Positions 26,152 to 35,082 of a stretch of DNA of 51,766 nucleotides are shown one piece after another. Below the pieces are notes generated by a model, which saw nothing but the letters and a program-made list of their open reading frames with translations, did no database searches and was not told where the DNA came from. This DNA is from Paenibacillus sp. 1001270B_150601_E10. Its GTDB lineage: Bacteria; Bacillota; Bacilli; Paenibacillales; Paenibacillaceae. A program made the position numbers and the translations under genes. Every line of letters begins with the position of its first letter. The first letter of the stretch is position 1. The stretch is from positions 25,067 through 76,832 of the forward strand of contig NZ_JADMOL010000001.1 in the NCBI RefSeq assembly GCF_015558675.1, written 5' to 3'.

Positions 26152-26499
26152 TTTTTGTATCTAAATCTTATATTGCGCTTATTTTAAGCTTATGTAAAGC
26201 ACACCATATTAAATGATTCGGATACGTTCTTCCTGTTGATTTCTGAATGGTTGGGACAATTTTGAAAATCGAGCTGGTTGTGACTGACTCCATTGTGACT
26301 GACTAAGCAGCGATACATAGTGCATATGGAGAACAGTGACTAGGGAACTCGTAACCTCCCATATATGTGTGCAAAGACGTATATTGATATTATGTTTATT
26401 TACAATTGTTGGTTGATCAGAATGTTATTTGCCTGCATTCATTTTTTTGATTAATATCATTAAATATTTGATTGATTCGTGATTTTTTGACGTCAACTG
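26152..26499. other. Intergenic region without a recognisable gene
   Basis: AT-rich stretch between the pspA promoter and the pyr terminator. The only structure I see is a 12-bp direct repeat, TTGTGACTGACT, at 26278-26289 and 26293-26304. No ORF with a ribosome binding site is present. Confidence 0.5.
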
Positions 26500-26569
26500 C
26501 CCTAAAACAACAAAAACCGCTTCCTGCAACAAGAGCTGCTAAGCTGCCCTTACCGCGAGAAAACGGTTT
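26500..26569 (-). terminator. Intrinsic terminator of the pyrK operon
   Basis: On the minus strand an 11-bp stem, AAACCGTTTTC / GGAAGCGGTTT with two G-U pairs, is followed by TTGTTGTTTT. It lies about 20 nt after the LpdD-like gene. Confidence 0.75.
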
Positions 26570-26588
26570 TGAAAATACATTCTAAAGG

Positions 26589-26942
26589 TTATGCTTGTTT
26601 TGATAATGCCCCACGAAAACAGGACCAAGCCTCGTCTACGACCAACGCAATTTGCTCTTTTGTTAAATGATCGAAGTGAATGCCTGCAACAACTGTTACA
26701 TTTCCGTTCAATGCTTGTCCTGCTTCTAGCGCCATGGCTTCCGTCAGCAAATGCTCCTTATGCCCAGGAATCGATTGGGTAATGACATTCCACTCTTTGG
26801 ATTCCATATCTCTATAAGCTGTCGATACGGCTCCAATGTGATGATCCATTACAACTTCTCCGCCAGTCAGCGTGACGAGCCAATCACGGCCGAGTGCTTG
26901 AACGCTGCATTGAATGGAATGATCAGGCACGTTCCAGCTCAT
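26589..26942 (-). CDS. LpdD-like (prenylated-flavin chaperone type) small protein
   Basis: A 117-aa cytosolic protein that resembles LpdD, the small subunit found with UbiD-type gallate decarboxylases and now regarded as a prenyl-FMN chaperone. Shared elements as I recall them are VTLTGG, HIGAVS, PGHKEHLLTEAMA and VTVVAGIHFDHLTKEQI. The ATG at 26942 comes one base after the pyrD stop (TAAG then ATG), so it is translationally coupled to pyrD. No UbiD or UbiX gene is in the window. A role in flavin handling for the FMN-dependent PyrD is an attractive but untested inference. Family assignment is from memory. Confidence 0.7.
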   Translation of the reverse strand: MSWNVPDHSIQCSVQALGRDWLVTLTGGEVVMDHHIGAVSTAYRDMESKEWNVITQSIPGHKEHLLTEAMALEAGQALNGNVTVVAGIHFDHLTKEQIALVVDEAWSCFRGALSKQA

Positions 26943-26943
26943 C

Positions 26944-27876
26944 TTAAATAATCCCTCTGATCTCATCGAGGCTTTGAATGTTTTCTAGCTCCATAAAGCT
27001 CTGAAGCCCAGCAAGAAGTTCTTCTCCTGCACGAAGGTTCATGAAGTTGTACGTTCCTACTTGAACCACTTCGGCTCCGGCCATAATAAACTCAATGATG
27101 TCAGATGCGGAGGAGATGCCCCCCATGCCAATGACAGGGATATCGACTGCCTTTGCCACTTGGTGGACCATACGAAGCGCAATTGGCTTAATGCAAGGCC
27201 CTGACAACCCTGCGTACATATTGTTGAACATGCTCTTGCGCTGATAAATGTCGATCTTCATACCAGAGAAGGTATTAACGAGTGATATACTCTCAGCACC
27301 TTCCTCTTCGCACATCACAGCCATCTTCACGATGTCCTCTGCCTGAGGCGAGAGCTTCACCGCAAGCGGTAGGGATGTAACCTGACGAACTTCGCGAATG
27401 ACCTCGCGCGCAACCTCCGTCTTGATTCCGAAGGCAATCCCGCCTTCTTTTACGTTGGGACATGATATGTTCAATTCAATCATATCCACGGCCTGGAGCT
27501 TGCTCTTGCGACGATCATCTGCATCCTGCGTTATTCTGAGCGCACCCTGCACATATTCATCTATATTGCTTCCACCTAGATTTACGATCTTAACAGGTTC
27601 GATGGTTTCCCAGAACTTCATCTCTTCCTTCAAAAATGCATCGATGCCTGGGTTCTCCAAACCAACACTATTCAACATTCCGCTCGCAGTTTCAATGATG
27701 CGGGTACCCGTATTTCCTCTGCGTGGATGGAGCGTTAAGCCCTTCGACGAGATACCGCCTAATTTATTGATATCGTACAGCTTGGCAAATTCACGTCCGA
27801 AGCCAAACGTACCTGACGCCATAATAATAGGGTTCTTAAAAGGAATTCCGGCCACTTTACAAGCTAAGTTCCGCAT
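26944..27876 (-). CDS. pyrD: Dihydroorotate dehydrogenase B, catalytic subunit
   Basis: FMN enzyme oxidising dihydroorotate to orotate in pyrimidine synthesis, class 1B (NAD-linked through PyrK). The 310-aa barrel has [15 protein letters not shown] at the start, NSVGLENPG near residue 75, the active-site loop [12 protein letters not shown] with the catalytic Cys near 135, and [10 protein letters not shown] near 250. The ATG at 27876 is chosen for GGAGGTGG upstream; it overlaps the end of pyrK by 20 nt. The gene lies outside any visible pyr operon, and no PyrR attenuator was seen upstream of pyrK. Confidence 0.93.
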   Translation of the reverse strand: MRNLACKVAGIPFKNPIIMASGTFGFGREFAKLYDINKLGGISSKGLTLHPRRGNTGTRIIETASGMLNSVGLENPGIDAFLKEEMKFWETIEPVKIVNLGGSNIDEYVQGALRITQDADDRRKSKLQAVDMIELNISCPNVKEGGIAFGIKTEVAREVIREVRQVTSLPLAVKLSPQAEDIVKMAVMCEEEGAESISLVNTFSGMKIDIYQRKSMFNNMYAGLSGPCIKPIALRMVHQVAKAVDIPVIGMGGISSASDIIEFIMAGAEVVQVGTYNFMNLRAGEELLAGLQSFMELENIQSLDEIRGII

Positions 27877-28567
27877 GCCAATCCACCTCCTGTGCAAGAA
27901 ATACAGGTCCGTCTGAACAAACCTTTTTATTTTTCTCCTTGTTCATCACAGAGCAGACATAACATGCTCCAATGCCGCACGCCATTCGTTTTTCGAAGGA
28001 GACATAAATGTCCGTATCGACTCCCTCGCCTTTTAACGCCACAGCCTTCATCATACCGAGTGGACCGCATACAAATACTTGATCGTATTTTCCGAGATCC
28101 AAATCTTCTAGAAGGTTTCCGTTAACTGTAACATTGAGCTCATTCGCATAGGGCTCATACATTTCAGTCAAATACGATTGACCACGGAAGCCGAGATAAA
28201 TATCGGGCTTGTCCTTCAGCTGCTTCGCTGTATACAACAGCGGAGCTACGCCTATGCCGCCGCCAATCAATGCTGTCTTGCCTGTTACATCCGGAAATCC
28301 ATTTCCGAATGGGCCTTCCAGCTGAATTTGATCCTGGGCGCGCAAACGAGCAAACATTCGCGTGCCTTCACCAGCTACCTTGTACAAGAATTGGATGCAA
28401 TTCGCTTCCACATTGAAAATACTGATGGGACGGGATAATATCGGCTCCCGATCCCAAGCGCGTAGCATGTAAAACTGGCCCATGCGCGCTTGAAATTGAC
28501 CTTCTACCGTCATGAGGTAAATGCCTTCTGAGATGCGTTCATTGGAAACAATTGTGTGCACAGTCAT
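27857..28567 (-). CDS. pyrK: Dihydroorotate dehydrogenase electron transfer subunit
   Basis: FAD and [2Fe-2S] subunit passing electrons from dihydroorotate dehydrogenase to NAD+. The 236-aa product has the ferredoxin-reductase-like FAD site ([10 protein letters not shown] near residue 45), the nucleotide site [16 protein letters not shown] near 103, [13 protein letters not shown] near 165, and the C-terminal cluster motif CGIGACYVC with a further Cys (KKVCSDGP). It is the first gene of pyrK-pyrD-LpdD-like and is divergent from the polysaccharide deacetylase. Confidence 0.93.
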   Translation of the reverse strand: MTVHTIVSNERISEGIYLMTVEGQFQARMGQFYMLRAWDREPILSRPISIFNVEANCIQFLYKVAGEGTRMFARLRAQDQIQLEGPFGNGFPDVTGKTALIGGGIGVAPLLYTAKQLKDKPDIYLGFRGQSYLTEMYEPYANELNVTVNGNLLEDLDLGKYDQVFVCGPLGMMKAVALKGEGVDTDIYVSFEKRMACGIGACYVCSVMNKEKNKKVCSDGPVFLAQEVDWHAELSL

Positions 28568-28842
28568 TCTCCCTTTGTAAGGTTTACATCATCTATAACT
28601 ATGTCATTAAGAAAGCACATTAACTGTGACTATCCTCACAAAGTTTGAAAACTTTTGATACAGTGTACGAAAGTTATCAGATTATTAGAAAGGTTTTCTA
28701 ATGTTACATGAAATCTCTAATTAGGTTTACATTTCTTCCTAGTATGAGATATGGATAGAACTGCCCAGCCAAGAAAAGCATATTTCATGTTCTTGGAGGA
28801 CATAACAAAGGTATCAATTGTTTACAGGAAAGGAGACCTACA

Positions 28843-29955
28843 ATGAGGCTTTCCTTAAAAATCATCATGTATTGCTTCATTCTTTCGCTCCTTGGAGGAT
28901 GTCATACGGTACAGGATCCAAAAAAGGCGCTGCCATCTATTCCTGAACAGGCCGATTGGGTTCTCTCATCAACGCCCCCTTCCCCTGATGGCGATAAAAA
29001 ATTAAAAACCTCCCTGAAGCTCAATACCGATAAAATGAACGTAGAGCAGCAAGAACGTGCATCAAAATCAGCGAGATCGGACAAGCCCGAAGAGAAGTTG
29101 AAGTTTTCTTTTCATACCCAAAAACAGCAGCAAAAACAGCTTCAGCATTCAAGCTCATCATACTTGAAGCGGCAGCGGCAATCTAAACAGCAATACACCA
29201 AGCATAGCTCGCGACAAACAAAAGAAATGCAAGCAGCCAACCAGCAGAATCAGGTTCATTCTCAAGTGATGAGTAAGCAGCGCAAGCTTACATTGCCAGA
29301 GCTTCGCATACGTTATCCTGAAGTATTTAAGATGAGAGGCTCTTCTTCTGAGAAAAAGGTTGCCTTGACCTTTGATGATGTACCCGATAATACGGTCACT
29401 CCTGTCGTACTCGACATTTTAAAGGAAATGGATGTGAAGGCCACCTTCTTTCTGGTCGGACACCGAGCCAAGACGCATCCGGCCCTTGTAAAGCGCATTG
29501 TTGAAGAAGGGCATGTGATCGGCAATCATACGTATAATCATCCTTTGCTGACCAAAGCAGAGCTCTCTAAATTCATCAGCCAGCTTAAGGATACCGAACA
29601 GGTTATTGAGTCTATTGCTGGATATAAACCGAGGTTTTTCCGTCCGCCATTTGGCGAAATAACGGAGGAGCAATTAAAGTGGGCAGGCGATCATGGCTAT
29701 CTTGTCGTGAACTGGGATGTAGATTCAAATGATTGGCGAGGAATTTCTACAAAAGCAGTAGAGCAGAATGTCATGTCCACCGTTTCATCAGGATCTATTG
29801 TTCTGCAGCATGCGGGCGGCAACGGCAAGCGCGAATATTTGCAGAATACCATTCATGCGCTTCCTTCTATTATAAAGAAGCTTCGTGCTCAGCAATATTC
29901 ATTCGTTACGCTGCCAGAACTGTTGAATGATCAGCAGCAAAAACGTGATCACTAA
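28843..29955 (+). CDS. Polysaccharide deacetylase lipoprotein
   Basis: A 370-aa exported lipoprotein (lipobox LLGGC, acylated Cys 20). A linker of ~120 residues rich in Gln, Lys and Ser precedes the C-terminal NodB domain (about 168-360). Catalytic motifs are intact: TFDD (motif 1, Asp base and metal ligand), HTYNH (motif 2), RPPFGE (motif 3), WDVDSNDW (motif 4) and LQHAGG (motif 5). It probably removes N-acetyl groups from peptidoglycan or another wall glycan on the outer face. AAGGAGACC precedes the ATG. Right after the lipidated Cys it has HTVQDPKKAL, very like the lipoprotein at 38882. Confidence 0.9.
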   Translation: MRLSLKIIMYCFILSLLGGCHTVQDPKKALPSIPEQADWVLSSTPPSPDGDKKLKTSLKLNTDKMNVEQQERASKSARSDKPEEKLKFSFHTQKQQQKQLQHSSSSYLKRQRQSKQQYTKHSSRQTKEMQAANQQNQVHSQVMSKQRKLTLPELRIRYPEVFKMRGSSSEKKVALTFDDVPDNTVTPVVLDILKEMDVKATFFLVGHRAKTHPALVKRIVEEGHVIGNHTYNHPLLTKAELSKFISQLKDTEQVIESIAGYKPRFFRPPFGEITEEQLKWAGDHGYLVVNWDVDSNDWRGISTKAVEQNVMSTVSSGSIVLQHAGGNGKREYLQNTIHALPSIIKKLRAQQYSFVTLPELLNDQQQKRDH

Positions 29956-29987
29956 ACATCCCACGAAAAGTATCGGAAAAAGCGAAA

Positions 29988-30015
29988 CAGACCTAATCGA
30001 ATAAGATTAGGTCTG
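29988..30015. terminator. Bidirectional intrinsic terminator
   Basis: Perfect 11-bp stem CAGACCTAATC / GATTAGGTCTG with a 6-nt loop between the convergent deacetylase and 3D-domain genes; TTTCGCTTTTT follows on the minus strand. Confidence 0.8.
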
Positions 30016-30035
30016 CTTGTATTCAAGTCTCCTTA

Positions 30036-30785
30036 TTACTTCAATACGTATACTTCCACTTGCTGTACGCCAAAGGTTGAACCAACCTCTTTGCTTACAG
30101 GTACGAACAGATCGATACGCTTTTTCTTAATCTTGCTTCCGGTATCAGATGCTATCGCTACATAACCTCCAGCAGGAAGGTGGCTGAATTGATAGCCGGT
30201 TACAAACAGTTTCGTACCAAGTGGAATCACATCCGGATCGACAGCAACGGTTCCAAGCTTCAAGTCGTTGCCGAGTGCGTCTACCGCACCCCAAGGACCA
30301 TTTTCACTTGGATGAGCGGTGTAAGCCGTTGCTTTCATGGAAAACTTCTTGGAATACTTCATGTCGCGGCCGTTAATGTTAACGACATTCGTCGGAGCCT
30401 TTTTAGCCGGCTCTGCTTTCGCTGTCTTCGCTTTAGGCTCGCTTGCTTTCGCAGCCTTCGGCTGTGCAGGTGCAGCCTGCTTCACTTCAGCAGCTTGCTC
30501 CTTCGCTTGTGCTGAAGAAGCCTTCGCTTCCGTCGCATTCATCTTGGCAAGATCAGACGCCGGCTCAGGCATCTTCACTTCCACTCCACCCATCGTATTC
30601 TTCGCATCAAGCATCGGATGATCAGCAATTAATGATTCCATGCTTAACTTATATTGTTGTGCTACCGAATAGAACGTATTTGTGCTCTCTGGTGTTTCAG
30701 AAGAAGCATAAACTGGCAGAATCGCAAGTACAGTGGCTACACTTAACAGCGCGCCGGTAACTGTTACTAGCAGTCTTTTATTCAT
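30036..30785 (-). CDS. 3D-domain cell wall protein
   Basis: A 249-aa secreted protein: signal-peptide-like N-terminus (residues 1-28, ending near VYASSE), a short region resembling a LysM start (FYSVAQQYKLSMESLI), a long Ala/Lys/Glu/Pro linker (85-150), and a C-terminal 3D domain of the MltA/RpfB type. The three Asp of the 3D domain are visible in DALGNDL, AVDPDVIPLGT and ASDTGSKIKKKRIDLFV. Such proteins cleave glycan strands in wall remodelling. The ATG at 30785 has AAGGAGGT 10 nt upstream. The leader carries a c-di-AMP riboswitch, as is common for wall-lytic enzymes, so expression should drop when c-di-AMP is high. Confidence 0.88.
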   Translation of the reverse strand: MNKRLLVTVTGALLSVATVLAILPVYASSETPESTNTFYSVAQQYKLSMESLIADHPMLDAKNTMGGVEVKMPEPASDLAKMNATEAKASSAQAKEQAAEVKQAAPAQPKAAKASEPKAKTAKAEPAKKAPTNVVNINGRDMKYSKKFSMKATAYTAHPSENGPWGAVDALGNDLKLGTVAVDPDVIPLGTKLFVTGYQFSHLPAGGYVAIASDTGSKIKKKRIDLFVPVSKEVGSTFGVQQVEVYVLK

Positions 30786-30811
30786 AGATCTAAGTACCTC
30801 CTTGATGTACG

Positions 30812-30956
30812 CCATCGGGGTTAGTTGTCGGATTCGGGTAAGGAGTTCCCGTCTAGACGCTTGGTGCTGCTTCGAATTAGCGTCTTGTGATTCACCCCAA
30901 GATCCTTTGAAAAAGCTTGCAAAGCTCTAAAGAATCGAGAAAGCGTCCCCCGTCAC
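30812..30956 (-). ncRNA. Cyclic di-AMP riboswitch (ydaO-yuaA leader)
   Basis: The minus-strand leader carries the conserved blocks of the ydaO class in order: GGGGGACGCTTTCTCG at the 5' side, GGGGTGAATCAC (complement of 30887-30898), GGGAACTCCTTACCCGAATCCG, then CTAACCCC. CGGGG at the 5' end can pair with CCCCG at the 3' end as P1 (30948-30952 with 30816-30820). It ends directly before the RBS of the 3D-domain gene, so translation initiation or a processing step may be the output; no separate terminator is seen between aptamer and RBS. Confidence 0.88.
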
Positions 30957-31133
30957 AATCATGTGTTCGGCTCGGAAAGCATCATATCACAATTTTGTAA
31001 CCTGTGCGCAGGTATTTATTGTAAGTGAAGAAAAACCCTTGTGCATCAAGGGCTTAAAGAACTATTTTTTATTACAAGAACATTACAAATTCGTCACCGT
31101 TAGACCTATGAATGGCATGATATGGAATGAAAG

Positions 31134-31177
31134 AAAATCAAAAAGCACCTTCTGTACTAGGTACATAGAAGGTGCTT
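31134..31177 (-). terminator. Intrinsic terminator of the amino acid ABC operon
   Basis: Perfect 11-bp stem AAGCACCTTCT / AGAAGGTGCTT, followed on the minus strand by TTTTTGATTTTC, about 37 nt after the ATPase stop. Confidence 0.9.
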
Positions 31178-31213
31178 ACATGTACTTATGAATATGTCCA
31201 AAGCGGCTAGTTC

Positions 31214-31936
31214 CTATAGAACCTTGCTTAAGAAATCCTTCGTGCGATCATGCTGGGGATTCCCAAAGATATGCTCTGGCGGGCCTTGCTCTACGATCAC
31301 GCCGCCGTCCATAAAGATTATCCGATCGCCTACTTCGCGGGCGAAGCTCATTTCATGCGTAACGATAGCCATCGTCATTCCAGATTCGGCAAGGCCCTTC
31401 ATGACACCCAGCACCTCGCCGACCATTTCTGGGTCAAGCGCAGATGTCGGCTCATCAAAAAGCATCATATGCGGATGCATGGCAAGCGCTCTAGCAATCG
31501 CGATCCGCTGCTTCTGGCCGCCAGAGAGCTGCGATGGATAAGCATTAGCCTTATCAGCAAGCCCTACCTTCTGAAGCAGGTCCATTGCGATTGCTGCTGC
31601 CTCGCCCTTATTCATCTTTTTCACCTTCATTGGTGAAATTGTTATATTATCAAGCACTGTCATATGCGGGAACAGATTAAAGGATTGAAACACCATCCCC
31701 ATCTTTTCACGTGTTTTATTAATATCGTGATTTTTCTTATTAATGATTTCTCCCTCAAAAATGACTTCCCCTGAGGTAGGAATCTCCAATAAGTTGAGGC
31801 AGCGAAGGAATGTACTTTTACCAGACCCGGATGGTCCGATGATCACAACGACTTCTCCTTTTTCGATCTTCAGATCGATGCCTTTTAGAATCTCATTTTT
31901 ACCGAATGATTTATGCAGCTGTTTAGTTTCGATCAT
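31214..31936 (-). CDS. Polar amino acid ABC transporter, ATP-binding protein
   Basis: A 240-aa ABC ATPase of the GlnQ/ArtM/TcyC group that powers uptake of a polar amino acid. It has Walker [10 protein letters not shown] near residue 34, Q-loop [10 protein letters not shown] near 87, signature [16 protein letters not shown] near 137, Walker [15 protein letters not shown] near 158 and H-loop VTHEM near 193. Its start overlaps the permease gene by 14 nt. Closest-function naming (arginine, glutamine or cystine) is not possible by eye. Confidence 0.93.
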   Translation of the reverse strand: MIETKQLHKSFGKNEILKGIDLKIEKGEVVVIIGPSGSGKSTFLRCLNLLEIPTSGEVIFEGEIINKKNHDINKTREKMGMVFQSFNLFPHMTVLDNITISPMKVKKMNKGEAAAIAMDLLQKVGLADKANAYPSQLSGGQKQRIAIARALAMHPHMMLFDEPTSALDPEMVGEVLGVMKGLAESGMTMAIVTHEMSFAREVGDRIIFMDGGVIVEQGPPEHIFGNPQHDRTKDFLSKVL

Positions 31937-32603
31937 CTTTATTCAACTTCCTTTCCAGAGCCACAATACACTTGGACAGTGTAAATGTCATGATGAAGTA
32001 GAAGAATGCAGCTCCAAGCAATGGCGCAAGCGCTGTGTATGTCTTCGAACGAATAATGTTAGTCTCAAACATAAGATCAGCTAGACCGATTACACTAACG
32101 ATCGATGTTTCTTTAATAATTGTGACGAACTCATTCCCGATCGCAGGCAGAACACTGCGAAGCGCTTGCGGCATGATAATATGACGGAACGTCATGGCCT
32201 TGCCCATCCCTAAGGAGCGTGCGGCTTCAGCTTGGCCTTTATCCACGCCTTGAATCCCTGCTCGGAAGATCTCAGCCAGATAGGCTGCACTGTTCATGGA
32301 TACCGCAATCAAACCTGCGCCAAACATGCTTGTCGTAATCCCATATTCAGACAGACCGAAGTATACAATGAACAGCTGTACAAGCAGCGGCGTTCCACGG
32401 AAGATCTCAATGTACGTCACGCTAATCCAGCGCAGCGGCTTGATGGTTGATATGCGCATAAGAACAAGAATAATCCCTAGAATAACACCAACGAGTACCC
32501 CTAGTAAGGATAAGGCTACCGTTACCCCTACACCAGATAAATATCCGGATTTATACTCTAAAATCGTTTGAAATACATTCACGAATATTGACTCCCCTTC
32601 CAT
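31923..32603 (-). CDS. Polar amino acid ABC transporter, permease
   Basis: A 226-aa inner-membrane permease of the HisM/GlnP family with five membrane helices. It shows [20 protein letters not shown] near residue 85, and the EAA loop [26 protein letters not shown] near 135-160 that docks on the ATPase. It forms one operon with the binding protein upstream and the ATPase downstream. A stable hairpin lies in the 102-nt gap before it. Confidence 0.92.
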   Translation of the reverse strand: MEGESIFVNVFQTILEYKSGYLSGVGVTVALSLLGVLVGVILGIILVLMRISTIKPLRWISVTYIEIFRGTPLLVQLFIVYFGLSEYGITTSMFGAGLIAVSMNSAAYLAEIFRAGIQGVDKGQAEAARSLGMGKAMTFRHIIMPQALRSVLPAIGNEFVTIIKETSIVSVIGLADLMFETNIIRSKTYTALAPLLGAAFFYFIMTFTLSKCIVALERKLNKDDRN

Positions 32604-32631
32604 CTTTCGCCTTAAAGGTGATAAAACACGG

Positions 32632-32670
32632 AGAAACGCTACCTTTGTCTCAGGGACAGGAAGCGTTTCT
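32632..32670 (-). promoter_or_regulatory. Intercistronic hairpin between binding protein and permease
   Basis: Stem AGAAACGCT / AGCGTTTCT plus inner CC / GG pairing, followed on the minus strand by CCGTGTTTTATC. It can partly terminate transcription or protect the upstream mRNA, giving more binding protein than membrane components. Confidence 0.6.
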
Positions 32671-32705
32671 GCTCAAAAAGCTATTTATCCTTCACAAAGC
32701 AAGGC

Positions 32706-33515
32706 TTACTCGCTTTCAACGAGACGATTCGCCTCATTAATAAATTGATCAAGCTTGCCTTCGCTCTTTAAGCGGTCAATCGTCTTGTTAATGGCTTCTT
32801 GCAGCTTTGGACTGCTCTTCGCCACACCAGCTACATAACCTTCACTTGCTGGCTTCAATTCGATCGGCGCAATCACAACATTCGGATTGTTCGCTGCATA
32901 GGCTTGTGCGACTGGCAATTCTACAAGAACGGCTCCTGCACGATTGCTCTCAAGCGCTTGTACGAGGTCTCCTACTTTATCAAGCTGCATAAGCTGCTCT
33001 TTATCGTTGAATGCTGGAATTTGCTGAGCAACGTCTACGAAAGTAGAACCAGTTTGCACGCCAACGGTCAGGCCTTTAAGATCATCTGCAGTCTTGAACT
33101 TATCGGCGTCATCCTTCTTAACCAGCACCCCAGCTACTGCGGTGTAGTATGTCTGAGAGAACAGCATCGCCTTCTCGCGTTCAGGCGTTGGGTCCATTGC
33201 CGCCATTGCAAAGTCAGCCTTGCCCGTTGCTACGCTCTCTACAACAGCAGAGAAGCTCATATCCTTTACTTCCAACTCAACGCCAAGATCCTTCGCGATC
33301 TCTTGCGCGATTAATATGTCATAACCTACAATTTGATCCTTGCCATCGATATCTTTATGGAATTCGAAAGGTGCATATTCTGCATTTGTCGCCATTATAA
33401 TCTTCTTTGCACTGATGGCTGCATCATAACGATCTTCCTTAGCGCCACAGCCTACAAGAAGCGCCATGAGTAGCATAGAAACCGTAGCTAGTTTAAAAAA
33501 TTTATGTTTCTTCAT
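32706..33515 (-). CDS. Amino acid ABC transporter substrate-binding lipoprotein
   Basis: A 269-aa lipoprotein of the SBP_bac_3 family that captures the amino acid outside the cell. It has a basic start, hydrophobic core and lipobox LLVGC (Cys about residue 22). The mature part shows IIMATNAEYAPFEF, IVGYDILIAQEIAKDLG, DFAMAAMDPTPEREKAMLFS and GLTVGVQTGST, the usual family motifs. The start at 33515 begins the signal peptide; an in-frame ATG at 33599 would add a non-signal extension. The RBS (GTGGGG) is modest. It is first in the operon with the permease and ATPase. Confidence 0.92.
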   Translation of the reverse strand: MKKHKFFKLATVSMLLMALLVGCGAKEDRYDAAISAKKIIMATNAEYAPFEFHKDIDGKDQIVGYDILIAQEIAKDLGVELEVKDMSFSAVVESVATGKADFAMAAMDPTPEREKAMLFSQTYYTAVAGVLVKKDDADKFKTADDLKGLTVGVQTGSTFVDVAQQIPAFNDKEQLMQLDKVGDLVQALESNRAGAVLVELPVAQAYAANNPNVVIAPIELKPASEGYVAGVAKSSPKLQEAINKTIDRLKSEGKLDQFINEANRLVESE

Positions 33516-33589
33516 TGATGTAACCCCACTTCGTCTATAAATGTCTATGATCAGATAAATGCGCACCAGCTTGTCTGGTGGAATGACCT

Positions 33590-33619
33590 CATTATACATA
33601 CTTATGCATACTTATACAA
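33590..33619 (-). promoter_or_regulatory. Promoter with tandem decamer operator
   Basis: Minus strand TTGTAT (33614-33619), 17-bp spacer, TATAAT (33591-33596). The spacer is filled by a tandem repeat, ATAAGTATGC then ATAAGTATGT (33596-33615), a 10-bp period that would place two protein contacts on one helix face. It resembles ArgR/AhrC boxes loosely. Confidence 0.6.
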
Positions 33620-34251
33620 TACTTTTTTGAAAATACTTTATTAGAGCTATCTTGCCATGATTTATAAAAGCGTTATTATCTTACCATTGTTCGATAACAT
33701 TTTCTGCTCTGCATAGGATTCCCTAATCGGTACGTGCTCATCCCGTATCAATCAACAGAAAGATGCGGACAAATATTCTGATCAGCCCCGTTATATCACT
33801 CTAAATCAGAAATTTGAACACACGGCCGTCCCTTATTTCACTTTAACCATTTCTGGTGCAACCCGGTTCTTTTATTAAACCCACTTAAGAATCAATATGT
33901 AATCATGCAAATGTATGATAATCATTCTATTATTAATTTGGTATTATATTACACTTAATGCCGGTACAATTTTCGAACCATTAAATGTAAGAATATTGCA
34001 TTTCCTGTTTCAAATATAGAAGAATCTGTATATTTATGTACATTGTATGTTAACGACCGTATCTATAATAGCGGATAAGGGGTGAAAAGTAAAAGAAATG
34101 TTTGGTAAAAAGCAGGATTTGCAGCAATGTTGAGGTAGACTTGCATAAATTTGGTTTTCATATGTAATCAAAAAGGAAAAGAGAGCCTATACCTGCTGTA
34201 CAAGCTCTACTCCCCTTACTTCACAATCTTTGTATCACACACCATAACATC
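33620..34251. other. Long AT-rich intergenic region
   Basis: About 630 bases without a convincing gene. It contains a Fur/PerR-like heptamer pair, TGATAATCATTCTAT (33916-33930, 12 of 15 to TGATAATNATTATCA), and a possible plus-strand transcription unit: TTGTAT (34043-34048), TATAAT (34064-34069), AAGGGG (34077-34082) and an 11-codon ORF at 34098-34133. None of these is certain. Confidence 0.4.
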
Positions 34252-34926
34252 TTATAAGTCCTTCGAAGCATCTGATGGCTTAATCCAGTACACACAACGA
34301 TTGTCCCCAGACAATATATGCTCTGATCGAATAATCTCCACGTCATGTCCAAGCACCTGCTGGAACATCTCAACTTCCTTGCTGCAAAGCCCAGAACACG
34401 CTCTCGCTGCCTCGCAGATCGGACAATGCTTCTCCACAAAATAATAGGTGCCATCTTCGTTCTCAATGGATTCCGCCATATATCCTTCTGCTGTCCGAGC
34501 CGCTGCGAAAGCGCTTAACTTATCCTCTAAGGGAAGACTTGCTGCGACTTTACTCTGATAATCCACTATTTGATTGCGATTACGAATATCAAGCATCTTA
34601 TCCAAGCCTTCTTCGCCAAACGCTTCTTTCATCGATTGAATCAGACTGATTGTAAGATCCGCATATCCATCCGGGAAAAGCCGATTAGCTTCAGACGTAA
34701 GCCCCCACATCTTCGCTGGCCGCCCCATTGCTCTTGCCTCTTCTGTATAAGTGACGAGCCCTTGCTCATGCAAACTATACAAATGCTGACGAACAGCCAT
34801 TGCAGTGACGCCAAGCTCGTTTGCCAACTGATGAGCATCCATGGAGGCATTATGCTTTAGCAGTTTCACAATGCTTCTTCTCGTTCTTTCAGCACCCAGC
34901 TTAGTTTGCGATCTCTCTTTTTTCAT
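34252..34926 (-). CDS. HTH regulator with C-terminal cysteine cluster (SufR-like)
   Basis: A 224-aa regulator with a DeoR/ArsR-like winged HTH at residues about 12-80 (RRSIVKLLKHNASMDAHQLANELGVTAMAVRQHL-type sequence, wing GRPAKMWGLT). The C-terminal half carries a tight cysteine group, C-x2-C-x5-C-x3-C (HCPICEAARACSGLC) near residue 170, plus a later Cys, resembling the Fe-S ligand region of SufR-type repressors although the spacing differs. It is divergent from a DHA2-type MFS pump with palindromes in the shared 156-bp gap, so it probably represses that pump in response to redox, iron or a drug. Confidence 0.82.
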   Translation of the reverse strand: MKKERSQTKLGAERTRRSIVKLLKHNASMDAHQLANELGVTAMAVRQHLYSLHEQGLVTYTEEARAMGRPAKMWGLTSEANRLFPDGYADLTISLIQSMKEAFGEEGLDKMLDIRNRNQIVDYQSKVAASLPLEDKLSAFAAARTAEGYMAESIENEDGTYYFVEKHCPICEAARACSGLCSKEVEMFQQVLGHDVEIIRSEHILSGDNRCVYWIKPSDASKDL

Positions 34927-34968
34927 TTTCGCTCACCTTCGTTCTTTAGAGAAAGTTTTTATACAGAG

Positions 34969-35041
34969 ATTATAAAGATAATTCTTGACAAAGTCAAAAC
35001 GATTGGTATATTTTGTTTCTAAAGATCTTTATATATAAAGT
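34969..35041 (+). promoter_or_regulatory. Divergent promoter region with palindromes
   Basis: Plus strand TTGACA (34985-34990), 16-bp spacer, TATATT (35007-35012) should drive the MFS gene. Dyads flank it: ATTAT-4 nt-ATAAT (about 34970-34983), AAAGATCTTT (35021-35030) and CTTTATATATAAAG (35028-35041). They are candidate sites for the neighbouring regulator. Confidence 0.6.
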
Positions 35042-35082
35042 ATCCGGATACTTCGTGTAACGAGAATACATGAGGATGGAAG

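Noticed and set aside
26278..26304. Two copies of TTGTGACTGACT considered as a CRISPR or iteron remnant
   Set aside because: Only two copies with a 3-nt gap, no further units and no associated genes.
33916..33930. Fur/PerR-like box
   Set aside because: Three mismatches to the 15-bp consensus, and no gene starts close by in either direction.
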